From the NCBI GenBank assembly GCA_024637295.1, contig JAGXFL010000007.1:1-64000 (forward strand): a DNA stretch of 64,000 nt, in the 5' to 3' direction. Numbering within the stretch: the stretch's first letter is position 1; every line of letters starts with the position of its first letter. This stretch comes from Sulfuricurvum sp. (GTDB lineage: Bacteria > Campylobacterota > Campylobacteria > Campylobacterales > Sulfurimonadaceae). The translations under genes and the position numbers were made by a program. Below, in pieces: positions 42,198 to 51,548 of this stretch. The notes beneath the pieces are model-generated. The model worked only from the letters and a program-made list of their open reading frames with translations. It had not been told where the DNA came from and ran no database searches.

Positions 42198-43529
42198 TTA
42201 AAAAAATTCGAATCCATCTCCATCATCCAAATTGATCTCTTCGGGCGGTGAGAGGAAGGATTGAACCATCTGTATGTTAGAAATAATCGATGCATCCATG
42301 AAATGAACAGAAGGGGCACCTTCATAGAAGACGCTTCGAAACCATATGATTAGATCATTATTGAAACTTTTACACAGTGCGGACATTTGTGATGCCATCT
42401 CGATAAATATTTTTTCATCTTTTTGGATAATGGAGGTTAAGTCACGAATGGCTATTCCTAATGTCTGGGTTTGGCTGTAGAGCATGAGGATGCTTGATGT
42501 ACGATCAAATGCACTATTGATCTGATCGACATCGTCACCGTTTAGTTCGTTACTTCCCATCCACATAAACTGGGTTGCAAGCTCGTTGAGTTTTAGCTCC
42601 AGCGAGGTGAGATCTTCGGACTCCATAAAGTCAAATATTTGAAGTGTTTCAGCCTGTTTTTGATAGCTGACCTCTGTTTGTATTTGCGGTTGTGCTTGAA
42701 CACTTTGGACGATCTGCTCTTCTGTAATTGTTTTTTGAACAATCGGAGTAAGAATTGGAGCATACTCTTTGGTCACTTGGAACGAGAGAATATTAGGAGA
42801 TAGTTTATAGTCGGCATTATGGAGATAATTTTCGATGAGTTGAGTGATCTTAGCTTGTGGGATGATATGGATATTGGTAATCGAGAAAAAATAGTGCTCT
42901 TCATTCTCTTCCATGATGATTTGAGGCTGCACTTTGCGCAAGAGCATCACTTGCCCTAGCTGGTACATGAAGCGGATCAGATCGCTCAAAAAGTTGGTTC
43001 GGACATTGTCTTTGATCATACTTAACATCGATTCCCATAATTGGGCGAGATCCTCTTCGTTTTCTATGAGATAGGTAGTCTTGTAACAGAAAATCTCGTT
43101 GCAAAACGAATTGATACTTTGTTTAGCGGTTGGAGCATGTTTATCATTGTTCATCATGTTGATGTATAAATGAAGTCGACGTTTGAAGACATCAGGCTGA
43201 ATCGGTTTGACAAAATAGTCTTTTGCACCGTTTCGCAGTGCTTGGATCTGGTTTTCCTCATCTCCTTGGGTTGAAACGATTACGATGATTGCATTGGGCT
43301 GTATACTGCTGATACGCTTGGTAGCTTCGATGCCGTTCATGTTGGGCATCAAGATGTCCATAAAAATCAGGTCAAACGATTCCTCTTGACACAAAGCGAC
43401 CGCTTCGATTCCGTCATTGGCGGTTTGGATGTGTATCGTTTCGCCGTGTTGTTCACAGTATTGGTTGATGTAGGCTTCTAAGATCGTTTGGTTTAGGGTT
43501 TGGTCATCGACAATTAGTATATTTTTCAT
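42198..43529 (-). CDS. Response regulator with large uncharacterised C-terminal region
   Basis: The 443-residue protein begins with a receiver domain (1-125) with phospho-acceptor D58 in FMDILMP. The remaining 315 residues match no output domain I know: no DNA-binding, GGDEF, EAL, HD-GYP or kinase motifs. They comprise an alpha/beta part (about 150-255), a Q/E-rich linker (about 260-305) and a helical part (about 305-415), ending in an acidic DDGDGFEFF tail. Neighbouring kinases in the operon are its likely phosphodonors. Confidence 0.85.
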   Translation of the reverse strand: MKNILIVDDQTLNQTILEAYINQYCEQHGETIHIQTANDGIEAVALCQEESFDLIFMDILMPNMNGIEATKRISSIQPNAIIVIVSTQGDEENQIQALRNGAKDYFVKPIQPDVFKRRLHLYINMMNNDKHAPTAKQSINSFCNEIFCYKTTYLIENEEDLAQLWESMLSMIKDNVRTNFLSDLIRFMYQLGQVMLLRKVQPQIIMEENEEHYFFSITNIHIIPQAKITQLIENYLHNADYKLSPNILSFQVTKEYAPILTPIVQKTITEEQIVQSVQAQPQIQTEVSYQKQAETLQIFDFMESEDLTSLELKLNELATQFMWMGSNELNGDDVDQINSAFDRTSSILMLYSQTQTLGIAIRDLTSIIQKDEKIFIEMASQMSALCKSFNNDLIIWFRSVFYEGAPSVHFMDASIISNIQMVQSFLSPPEEINLDDGDGFEFF

Positions 43530-43535
43530 ATAGTA

Positions 43536-44624
43536 TTAATCCTGATATTGAGTATGTATGGTATGAACTTCATCTAAATGATCGGTAAAAAGATCGATCA
43601 ACACAGGATCGAAATGTGTGCCGGAATTTTGGTGCAAAAAAGCGATTGCATCATCAAAGGACCATGCTTTTTTGTAGGGGCGTACAGAGGTGAGGGCATC
43701 AAAAACATCGGCAATAGCGACGATACGTCCGTACAGAGGGATCTGTTCGCCTATAAGACCATGGGGATAACCGCTCCCATCGTACTTTTCATGATGGCTG
43801 GCTGCGATAATGTGCCCGGCTTGAAGATAGGGACTTGTGGAATCTTGGAGGATATCCGCTCCGATGAGTGCATGCTGACGCATGATTTTCATCTCGTCTT
43901 CATCGAGTTTCCCGGGTTTTAGAAGGATATTGTCGGGGGTTCCTACCTTGCCGATATCGTGTAAAGGGGCGGCAAAGTGTAAGATGTTTTGTTCGCTTTC
44001 ATCGAGGTTAAGGCATCGCGCCATGAGGACTGCATAGCCTGATACCCGTTTAATATGGTTAGCGGTTTCTTCGTCTTTGTACTCAGCTGTTCGGGAGAGG
44101 ACACGTAGGGTCTCATGCTCTTTTTGTTCCAAAGTGATGTATGATTCTGTCAATTCTTCGATGGTTTTATGGAGGCTTTCGGTAGCTTTGTCTATTTGTG
44201 TACGGAGATATTTCTCTTGATCGTTTAGGCGCATTATGGCTCTACGCAGTTTGATGAAATTGCGAACACGGTTTAGGAGAATAACCTTATTGACCGGCTT
44301 TTTGATGAAGTCATTGACGCCTGCCATAAGTGCCTGTATTTGAACCGAATCTTCAGCATCACTGGCAGTGATCATGATCACAGGTGCATCAGCATCAAAC
44401 CTTTTAAGAATCGTTGTGGTCTCAATTCCGTTCATCATAGGCATCTCATAGTCGACGAGCACCATGTCAAAAGGGTGATTACGCATATACTCAACTGCGG
44501 CATGCGGATCGGTGAAATTGACAAACGTCGCATCGACCTCTTGTAAGTAAGTCTCGATCAAGAGGAGATTCATGTCGTTGTCGTCAATGTTGACAATAAT
44601 AAAGGGGGTCTTCGTACACTCCAT
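43536..44624 (-). CDS. Response regulator with HD-GYP c-di-GMP phosphodiesterase domain (RpfG-like)
   Basis: A 362-residue protein: receiver (about 1-125) with D58 in LVDYEMP, a helical linker (130-175) and an HD-GYP domain (about 175-345). Metal and catalytic residues are present: H190, HD at 222-223, H251, HH at 277-278 and the GYP triad (285-287) in DGSGYPHG. It should hydrolyse c-di-GMP when phosphorylated. The ATG shares one base with the stop of the upstream kinase gene (TAATG), so the two are tightly coupled. Confidence 0.94.
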   Translation of the reverse strand: MECTKTPFIIVNIDDNDMNLLLIETYLQEVDATFVNFTDPHAAVEYMRNHPFDMVLVDYEMPMMNGIETTTILKRFDADAPVIMITASDAEDSVQIQALMAGVNDFIKKPVNKVILLNRVRNFIKLRRAIMRLNDQEKYLRTQIDKATESLHKTIEELTESYITLEQKEHETLRVLSRTAEYKDEETANHIKRVSGYAVLMARCLNLDESEQNILHFAAPLHDIGKVGTPDNILLKPGKLDEDEMKIMRQHALIGADILQDSTSPYLQAGHIIAASHHEKYDGSGYPHGLIGEQIPLYGRIVAIADVFDALTSVRPYKKAWSFDDAIAFLHQNSGTHFDPVLIDLFTDHLDEVHTIHTQYQD

Positions 44625-47600
44625 TATGACAGCTCACTTTTCATTTGAGATAGGGTATGCAATACTTGATCTCGCAGCTCATCAAGACGAAGTTTTTGCT
44701 GATCATCGGTAAAGGAGAAGAGATCTTTTTCAAAGGCTTCGCACATGTCTCCCAATGTTTCTAGATAGAGGTTTCTTGATATTCCTTTGAGCGAATGAAT
44801 CGGCATTTTGAGAGACAGTTTATCATTGGCATGCTCATCAAGCTGGGAGAGAATGGTTTCGCAATTACTGACGTATTTTTTAAACAGTTTACACACAGTT
44901 TCTTCCGGTAACTCGATTTTAGAGGCAATAAAGGAGGTAAGCGATCTGTTTTCTGATGTGCTAATCTCAGAAGAAGTGGTCTCTTGTTTGACGATACGGG
45001 AATCGAAATATCGGCATAACAGTGCAGTAAGCTCAGATTTTCGCAGCGGTTTGATCAAATAGTCATCAAGCCCTTGAGTAAGGTAACGGGAAATATTACT
45101 GCTAACAGCATCAGCGCTTAGACCGATGATTGGTGTGTGAACAGCACCGGTCTCTTTTTCATAGTATAAGATTTGCTGTGTTGCAGTGATTCCGTCCATA
45201 TTGGGCATATTGATGTCCATGAGTACGAGACTATAGTGCCCTTGTACAAATTTTTTAACCGCTTCATAGCCATCGTGCGCGGTTTCATGGGTAATATCAA
45301 GTTTATTGAGAAGTTCTTGAATGTAGAGCTGATTGACTTCATTATCCTCTGCTACAAGGACGTGTAACCCTTCAAATGTAAGGGATAGCGGCTTTTCTGA
45401 TTTTTGCACAATATGCAGATCATCAATCTCAAGACGATGGGCAATGGTTGACCAGCTGATCTCTTCGTTAAAATAGATGACATTATCAGCTTTTAAATCT
45501 GTAGGTAGGGAACCTTGATCAAAAGAAGAGATGATAAATATGGTTGCATGGGTAAACTGCCTTATTATCTTATGTATCTCATCTATGCTCATCATGTCCA
45601 TAAACAGTATAAGGTGCATCGTCGGATCGTCGGTGATATTTTCCAATGAGGAAGTACGAAAGACATGAGAGTCACAGCAGGCAAAACCATTTAAATAGCG
45701 CTCAACCAAGATAAAACGAGCAGACGGTTTTGGATGGGACAAATATAAGTAGCTCGTGTGCAGCTGGCACTCATAATTTGGTTTTGAAGCGCTGTAGGTA
45801 AACTCCAGTGTTACATTGAAGATACTCCCTCGTCCAAAAATACTTTTGAAGGACATTTTGCCGTCCATCGCCATAACCACGCGAGTCACGATGTTAAGCC
45901 CCAGCCCTGTCCCTCCGAATTCGCGGGCAATAGAATTATCAGCTTGAACGAACGGTTTAAAAATATTGTCTTTATGTTCAGGACGTACACCGATCCCTTC
46001 ATCGGCTACCGTAAATCCGATCGTCACTTTCCCTTCAGTCGTTTTGAGGCTTTTGATCCGGACAAATACTTTTTTACCGTTAGAGGTAAACTTGATCGCA
46101 TTACTGATGAGATTGATGAGTACTTGTTTGAGACGTAAAAAATCGACATTGACCAATGTCGGGAGTTTTGGATCAATAAAGACCAGAAGGTCAACCCCTT
46201 TTTTATGGGCGATGGAATAAAACGGGTAGATGATGGATTCGAGTTCACCGGTGAGATTGATCAGCTCGAGGTTTAAGATTAATTGTTCACGATCGAGTTT
46301 CATCACATCCAAAATATCATTGATGATCTGTCGCAGTGTTTCTCCGCTGTATTCAATGGTCTTGAGATATTTTTGCTGCTGTTCATTCAGCGGTGTTTCC
46401 TCTAATAATTCAGCAAAACCCAAAATACCATTGAGGGGTGTGCGTATCTCATGACTCATCGTGGCCAAAAATCGGCTCTCCGCTTCAGAAGAGGCTTTGG
46501 CATCGCGTAATGCACGATTTAGCTGTGTAATATTTTCAAAAGAGACGAGATAGCAGATCCCTTTGGTAAAGTTGTTGTCTTGGATCTTTTCAACGTGGAT
46601 CGAGAAGACATGATGGTTGAAAAAACGGTCTTTCATCGCTACTTTGACAAGTTGGTGGCGCATATCGTACAGACGGTCCAAACAGACGATACGTTCCCCC
46701 TCTTGCATGTGAAAAAGATCCTCTGCATCTAAAAAGAGATCACTGAGATTAGTAAATCCGCATTTTTTCGGATCCAAACTCGAGATCCCCAAAAAGTCCA
46801 TGAAGCCGCGATTGGACTGCAGGACCCCTTTTGTCTTGTCTACCATACATATCAGACTGGTTTGGGCATCGAGGACGTTTTGGATACGACGGCGTTGCTC
46901 TTCGATCTCCTGCTGTCTTTCGATAAGAGGGGTGATGTCGTGGCGGATACTTATGTACTCGATGATCTCATCGTTGTCATTGATAATGGGAGAGATAGTC
47001 GAATCAACGTAGTAGCTGCTTCCGTCTTTTCGTTGGTTTTTGATGATCCCGCGAAACGTTTTTTTGGCTTTGATCGTCTCCCACATCTGTTCGAAAAATA
47101 GGGGATAAGTCTCAGGGTGGCGGATGATATTATGAGGCTGCCCGATCAGTTCTTCTCTCGTATATCCGGTGATTTCACAAAATGAATCATTCACGTAGCT
47201 TATGATCCCTTTGGGATCGGCTTTGGAGACAATGGAACTTGAATCAATCATCGCTTTGAGCTGGTTGGAGAGGCTTTGTTCGTGATGAAGCCATTTTTTA
47301 CTGATCTGATAGTCCAGATGATGGGTCAGTTTGGAAAGGAGTTTTTCATAAGCATAAGGTCTTATCAAAATGCTGTTGACCCCTATGCGGTAAAATTTGG
47401 AGGAAAAATTTGTTTCTGCCTCATTAAGGAGTAAGATGATCGGGATTTCGGATAGTTTAACGACACGGACAAAGTTGATGAGAGCGAATGCCTCTTGAGT
47501 ATGTTGGGCATTGGTAAAATCCAGTACGAGCAGATCGGGCAGTTCATGGGCGTGCTCATTCCATTTTTCCATGAGCCGGGAACAGCTCTCTAAAAAACAG

Positions 47601-48088
47601 AGTTGATAGTTACGATGCAGTACCAGCTGTTTGAACTTTTGTTGCGTAAAATCAGTACCGCCGATCATCGTGACATGATACGCATTATTGTGTCGGATGG
47701 TCTCAAAAAGACGTATAAATTCATCTGCGATAGTTTCTATGGGCTCATCTTTGGAAAAATACTCCAAAATACCCGACTCAAACAGATGTTCACGCCGCTG
47801 GGGATCGGTGTCGGATGTATAAACAATAACACCTGCCGCATCGGGGTTAATCAGATAGTCGCGTAAGATAAACTCATTGCAGGATTCACAGATAGGATCG
47901 ATGATTATAAACTCAGGGTTTTGGGAAATAACGTGTGCGATGTCATCGGAGGAAAATGCTTGTATAACAGTGTATCCAAATGTTGATAAAGCATCTGAGA
48001 GACGGTTATTAAGGTTTGTCTCTAAATCGATAACGGCTACCTTATAGTCACGTTTAGCAGAGATACTGTTTGCATTTTCGATAGTCAT
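44624..48088 (-). CDS. Phosphorelay hybrid kinase: REC-REC-PAS-PAS-HisKA-HATPase-REC-HPt
   Basis: A 1154-residue cytosolic protein with no membrane span. Domains in order: two receiver-like domains (about 15-130 with D64, and 137-260 with D190), two PAS domains (about 275-390 and 400-525), HisKA with H546 in TMSHEIRTPLN, HATPase (about 645-765) with DEGIGV and GGTGLGL, a divergent spacer (780-895), a good receiver with D958 in LMDINMP, and an HPt domain with H1098 in HSLKG. It can run a full His-Asp-His relay internally, passing phosphate on to the REC proteins encoded next. It is the first gene of the operon. The first receiver lacks the usual paired acidic residues. Confidence 0.93.
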   Translation of the reverse strand: MTIENANSISAKRDYKVAVIDLETNLNNRLSDALSTFGYTVIQAFSSDDIAHVISQNPEFIIIDPICESCNEFILRDYLINPDAAGVIVYTSDTDPQRREHLFESGILEYFSKDEPIETIADEFIRLFETIRHNNAYHVTMIGGTDFTQQKFKQLVLHRNYQLCFLESCSRLMEKWNEHAHELPDLLVLDFTNAQHTQEAFALINFVRVVKLSEIPIILLLNEAETNFSSKFYRIGVNSILIRPYAYEKLLSKLTHHLDYQISKKWLHHEQSLSNQLKAMIDSSSIVSKADPKGIISYVNDSFCEITGYTREELIGQPHNIIRHPETYPLFFEQMWETIKAKKTFRGIIKNQRKDGSSYYVDSTISPIINDNDEIIEYISIRHDITPLIERQQEIEEQRRRIQNVLDAQTSLICMVDKTKGVLQSNRGFMDFLGISSLDPKKCGFTNLSDLFLDAEDLFHMQEGERIVCLDRLYDMRHQLVKVAMKDRFFNHHVFSIHVEKIQDNNFTKGICYLVSFENITQLNRALRDAKASSEAESRFLATMSHEIRTPLNGILGFAELLEETPLNEQQQKYLKTIEYSGETLRQIINDILDVMKLDREQLILNLELINLTGELESIIYPFYSIAHKKGVDLLVFIDPKLPTLVNVDFLRLKQVLINLISNAIKFTSNGKKVFVRIKSLKTTEGKVTIGFTVADEGIGVRPEHKDNIFKPFVQADNSIAREFGGTGLGLNIVTRVVMAMDGKMSFKSIFGRGSIFNVTLEFTYSASKPNYECQLHTSYLYLSHPKPSARFILVERYLNGFACCDSHVFRTSSLENITDDPTMHLILFMDMMSIDEIHKIIRQFTHATIFIISSFDQGSLPTDLKADNVIYFNEEISWSTIAHRLEIDDLHIVQKSEKPLSLTFEGLHVLVAEDNEVNQLYIQELLNKLDITHETAHDGYEAVKKFVQGHYSLVLMDINMPNMDGITATQQILYYEKETGAVHTPIIGLSADAVSSNISRYLTQGLDDYLIKPLRKSELTALLCRYFDSRIVKQETTSSEISTSENRSLTSFIASKIELPEETVCKLFKKYVSNCETILSQLDEHANDKLSLKMPIHSLKGISRNLYLETLGDMCEAFEKDLFSFTDDQQKLRLDELRDQVLHTLSQMKSELS

Positions 48089-48193
48089 ACGTATATTTTA
48101 GCATTAAAAAATAAAATATTAGAAATATTCATGGTGATGACCCTGCACTACAATTTTATGACAAATGATAACTAAAAAAGACGATGTTCTGTG

Positions 48194-48199
48194 TATAAT
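48194..48199 (+). promoter_or_regulatory. Probable -10 element upstream of cheB
   Basis: GTGTATAATTT places TATAAT at 48194-48199, 163 nt before the cheB ATG. It would give a long leader containing two short ORFs (starts at 48278 and 48304). Weak -35; other AT-rich candidates exist in the same region. Confidence 0.35.
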
Positions 48200-48361
48200 T
48201 TAACGTATTATTGATAAATATTAGTGTAATCTCATAAATATAATATTAAAAATTCAAATAAGTGGTGAGGATTTTGTATGTTTCTTGGTAGCAGAAGACT
48301 AAGATGTCAATCAGATTTCCGGCACTTGAAGCGATACTGCGGCATGTCAAGAGTTTGAAAC

Positions 48362-48976
48362 ATGATCAATGAATTACCGAACTATAAAAAGATGGTAAAG
48401 ACACTTATTTTGATTGGTTCTTCGACCGGAGGTCCTGGTCATCTCAATCAAATCTTACAACAACTTCCAGATGATTTCACTGCTTCGATGATCATCGCAC
48501 AGCATATGGCTTCTCCCTTTATCCCTGGTTTTATTCGACAGCTCTCGACGTTGATAGATCATCCTGTTTTGCGTGTGGAAGCTAAAACAAAGCTAGACTC
48601 TTCAACGATTTACGTATGCAGTGGAGAATGCCGATTACGTGAAATTGAGGGGGAGATCTATATAGAGTCATTTGAAAACAATGACAATCTGTATAATCCT
48701 GATATCAACACTCTTTTTTTTTCCGCAGCACGATTGCCTACGGAAGTAAAACGGATGGGTGTGATTCTCACCGGAATCGGTGATGATGGAACACTGGGGG
48801 CAAAAGAGCTGTATCAATCAGGCGGGTATTGCTTGTTTGAGAGTGAAAAGAGCGCTGTCGTGTACGGTATGCCACGCAGTGCTGCTGAATATGTCCCTGA
48901 AGCGGATGTTGGATCATTGAAAGAGATCATTGAAAAAATCAATCTATTCGGGATGGAAAATGTTCGGATGGTTTAA
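48362..48976 (+). CDS. cheB: CheB-type protein-glutamate methylesterase, catalytic domain only
   Basis: A 204-residue protein consisting only of the CheB methylesterase domain; the receiver that normally inhibits it is absent. The catalytic triad is visible as S21 (GSSTGG), H48 (IAQHM) and D142 (GIGDDG). It should remove methyl esters or deamidate receptor glutamines, unregulated by phosphorylation. No chemoreceptor, CheA, CheW or CheY gene is in this window. The cheR start lies inside its 3' end, so the two are coupled. Confidence 0.92.
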   Translation: MINELPNYKKMVKTLILIGSSTGGPGHLNQILQQLPDDFTASMIIAQHMASPFIPGFIRQLSTLIDHPVLRVEAKTKLDSSTIYVCSGECRLREIEGEIYIESFENNDNLYNPDINTLFFSAARLPTEVKRMGVILTGIGDDGTLGAKELYQSGGYCLFESEKSAVVYGMPRSAAEYVPEADVGSLKEIIEKINLFGMENVRMV

Positions 48977-49796
48977 CTCAAAACAGGTAGAAGAAGTCGC
49001 TGTAGAACCAAAAATTGAGTGGGTGGATGAGAGTCCGAAGCAAGTCTATGATTATTTTAACGATTCAACGGGGATACATTTTGATCATAAGAAAGAGATT
49101 GTTACAGCAAAACTGATCCGTTTTGCCAAAGAACATGGGAGCCATTCGTTTAGTCATCTTCTCTTCAGACTAAAATCGGATTCTGTGCTATTGCAGCATC
49201 TGATCAATTATCTCACGGTCAATGAGACCTATTTTTTTAGAGAGATGGATCAAATCAACTATATGACAAGCGATATTCAAAAAACATCGAAGCCGATTCG
49301 TATTTTATGTGCTCCCGGTTCAACGGGAGAAGAAGCGTATTCGATCGCTATAGCATTAAGTGAAGCAGGGGTAAATATGGGACGAATCTCAATTGTCTCT
49401 ATTGATATTAATACGGATGCCATTGCGTGTGCACAAGAAGCTCTTTACTCAAAGCGTTCGCTTCATCGTGCCGATGAGATCATCATAGAGCGCTACTTTA
49501 CCCTTTTAGAGGATAAGTATCAACTTAAGGATTTTATTTGCCGTTATGCAGAGTTTAAAGCCCTTAATCTGTTTGGAAGCGATTTAATGACACTGGGAAG
49601 ATTTGATTATATCTTTTCACGCAACATGCTGATCTATTTTGATGAAATTAAAACAGCAGCAGCTATTTCGCGACTCATATCGCTTGTAGAGACCTCTTCA
49701 TCCATACTGTTTTTTGGACATGCGGATATTATTACCGCACCTATTGGGTTGAAAGAACACTATGAGAAGAGAACCAAGTTTTTTACCAAAGGGTGA
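48960..49796 (+). CDS. cheR: CheR-type protein-glutamate methyltransferase
   Basis: About 278 residues. The N-terminal helical domain ends in TVNETYFFRE (the CheR NETxFFR signature), followed by a SAM-binding domain with APGSTGEEAYSIA (usual form ACSTGEEPYS) and SRNMLIYFD (usual CRNVMIYFD). It should methylate chemoreceptor-like glutamates with SAM. I use ATG 48960, seven nt after a GGGATGG ribosome site, rather than an upstream TTG. It overlaps cheB by 17 nt. The beta-subdomain and pentapeptide-tether functions cannot be judged by eye. Confidence 0.92.
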   Translation: MFGWFNSKQVEEVAVEPKIEWVDESPKQVYDYFNDSTGIHFDHKKEIVTAKLIRFAKEHGSHSFSHLLFRLKSDSVLLQHLINYLTVNETYFFREMDQINYMTSDIQKTSKPIRILCAPGSTGEEAYSIAIALSEAGVNMGRISIVSIDINTDAIACAQEALYSKRSLHRADEIIIERYFTLLEDKYQLKDFICRYAEFKALNLFGSDLMTLGRFDYIFSRNMLIYFDEIKTAAAISRLISLVETSSSILFFGHADIITAPIGLKEHYEKRTKFFTKG

Positions 49797-49799
49797 TGC

Positions 49800-49814
49800 A
49801 CTCTTACGTAGAGT
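49800..49814. terminator. Short hairpin between convergent cheR and PAS-GGDEF-EAL genes
   Basis: ACTCT-TACGT-AGAGT forms a 5-bp stem in the 17-nt gap between the two stops. It is weak but lies where a bidirectional terminator would be expected. Confidence 0.25.
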
Positions 49815-51445
49815 CACTCTTTAATAGTTGGTGAAGGTTCTCCGAAATAATACCCTTGTAAATGGCTCAACGAAAGATCTTGAAGATAATGATAGACACT
49901 GTCACAGTGGACAAACTCCGCAACGGTTTGAATGTTAAGCTGGCTTGCGAAATCGATAATCGTTTTAGTAATGATTTGTGAGGTAGTATCGGTATCGATA
50001 TTGCGGATGATAGAACCGTCAATTTTGATGTAGTCAATATCCAGTTTGGTGATGTAAACAAAATTGGAATAACCCGCACCGAAATCATCAATGGCAATTT
50101 TGACACCGTACTTTTTTACCTGAGTGATAAAATCATTGATAATTTCATAGTTTTCAATTCCCTCAGATTCCAAAATTTCAAAAATGATGCGATCGCTATA
50201 CGGACAATCTTTGATCTTATTGATAATGTAAGCATTGACGAACGGATCATTAATATCTTCAATCGACAGATTAATAGAACATTGAAGCTTTGGGTGATGC
50301 GCCATTTGCGCAACTACTTTATCCAACATAATCGTTGTGATGTGGTGGTAGAGTCTCACTTTTTTGGAAATTTCCAAAAATTGGATCGGAGGGATGACGG
50401 TTCCGTCTTCTTCGATAATGCGCACCAATGCTTCATATTTTTCTATTTTTAGGGTGTTTGCATTGACAATTGGCTGATAAAAAGGGACGACTCTGTCTTG
50501 GTCGATGGCATTTCTAAGCCGTTTGATCCATAACAAATTGTTTTCATAGTCTTCTTTTATATGAAACGATTCGTCGTAGTAAAGGTAATTTTTTCGTGTT
50601 TTCTTGGCCAGTTTAAGCGCCATATCGGAGTGAGCCAGAACATCTTTTTTGTCTGCAACATAGATGGTTTTTAAATCAGACCCTGCGATGCCGATGGTAA
50701 CGTTCAAACTGATCTCATGATCGGCTACGGTGAATATTTTGTTATTAAGCCAAAGAGAGAGCTGGTCAATGCACTCTGATATCTCTGCGTTGCTGCACGA
50801 AGTTTGGATGAGGATAACGTATTCATCAACGGGAAGCTTATAGACTATTGCGTTTTTCATGGTTTTTGCATACTCAATGAGCTCAGTAGCAAAAGCCAGG
50901 AGAAGCTGATCGGCAATTCTATGCCCATAAAAGGTATTGACCTCTTTGAAACTGTCAATATTAATCAAAATGAGATTGAATGAAGACTCTATGTCGTCTA
51001 TATCGCTTAACAGTTTGGTCCGATTAGGGAGGCTGGTGAGAATATCGTACTTGGATTCTAAAAGCTCTTTGTTGAGTTTGTGCAACCCAGTCATATCCCG
51101 TATGCTTACGAGGGTGCTGTATCTATTGCCATATTCATCATACAAAGCTTGAACATTTTTTGAAATGTGGACGACGGAACCGTCTTTACGCATGAAAATG
51201 GTTTCTTGATCGTTACAGTAACCGTATTTTTGTACGTTTAACTCACAGTTTGCCATGATACTCATATCACCGAGATATTGTATGATTGAGCTTCCGTACA
51301 ATTCATTTGCGCTGTAGCCTAACAATTTACAAAATGCAGGATTGACATAGGTAATATTACTCTCTAAATTGATCGTAAAAATACCATCAGGCGAGTGTTC
51401 GAGAATCTCTTGCAACCGTACGTTTTCTAAAATAGGTTGACCCAC
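49814..51445 (-). CDS. PAS / degenerate GGDEF / EAL protein, probable c-di-GMP phosphodiesterase
   Basis: A 543-residue cytosolic protein. A PAS domain (about 10-125) precedes a GGDEF-fold domain (about 130-295) whose signature reads KLPVDEYV (203-210) instead of RxGGDEF, so it should not make c-di-GMP and may serve as a GTP-sensing or structural domain. The EAL domain (about 305-540) keeps EALVR (338-342), NLSIED and DDFGAGYSN, and probably hydrolyses c-di-GMP. One position usually written AEGVE reads AEFVH, so activity is likely but not certain. It is convergent with cheR and divergent from the sensor cyclase gene. Confidence 0.9.
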   Translation of the reverse strand: MGQPILENVRLQEILEHSPDGIFTINLESNITYVNPAFCKLLGYSANELYGSSIIQYLGDMSIMANCELNVQKYGYCNDQETIFMRKDGSVVHISKNVQALYDEYGNRYSTLVSIRDMTGLHKLNKELLESKYDILTSLPNRTKLLSDIDDIESSFNLILINIDSFKEVNTFYGHRIADQLLLAFATELIEYAKTMKNAIVYKLPVDEYVILIQTSCSNAEISECIDQLSLWLNNKIFTVADHEISLNVTIGIAGSDLKTIYVADKKDVLAHSDMALKLAKKTRKNYLYYDESFHIKEDYENNLLWIKRLRNAIDQDRVVPFYQPIVNANTLKIEKYEALVRIIEEDGTVIPPIQFLEISKKVRLYHHITTIMLDKVVAQMAHHPKLQCSINLSIEDINDPFVNAYIINKIKDCPYSDRIIFEILESEGIENYEIINDFITQVKKYGVKIAIDDFGAGYSNFVYITKLDIDYIKIDGSIIRNIDTDTTSQIITKTIIDFASQLNIQTVAEFVHCDSVYHYLQDLSLSHLQGYYFGEPSPTIKE

Positions 51446-51548
51446 TCAATATCCTTCTGCAATATACGTAATTAAACATGATAGGCGGTATTTCTTTAAT
51501 CTATCCTAAAATAAAAGACATCTTCAACTCTCTTTTAAGGCATTATAT

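Noticed and set aside
48304..48345. Sigma54-type promoter (GGCAC ... GC) before cheB
   Set aside because: The -24 element is not TGGCAC and the -12 TTGC is missing at the required spacing.
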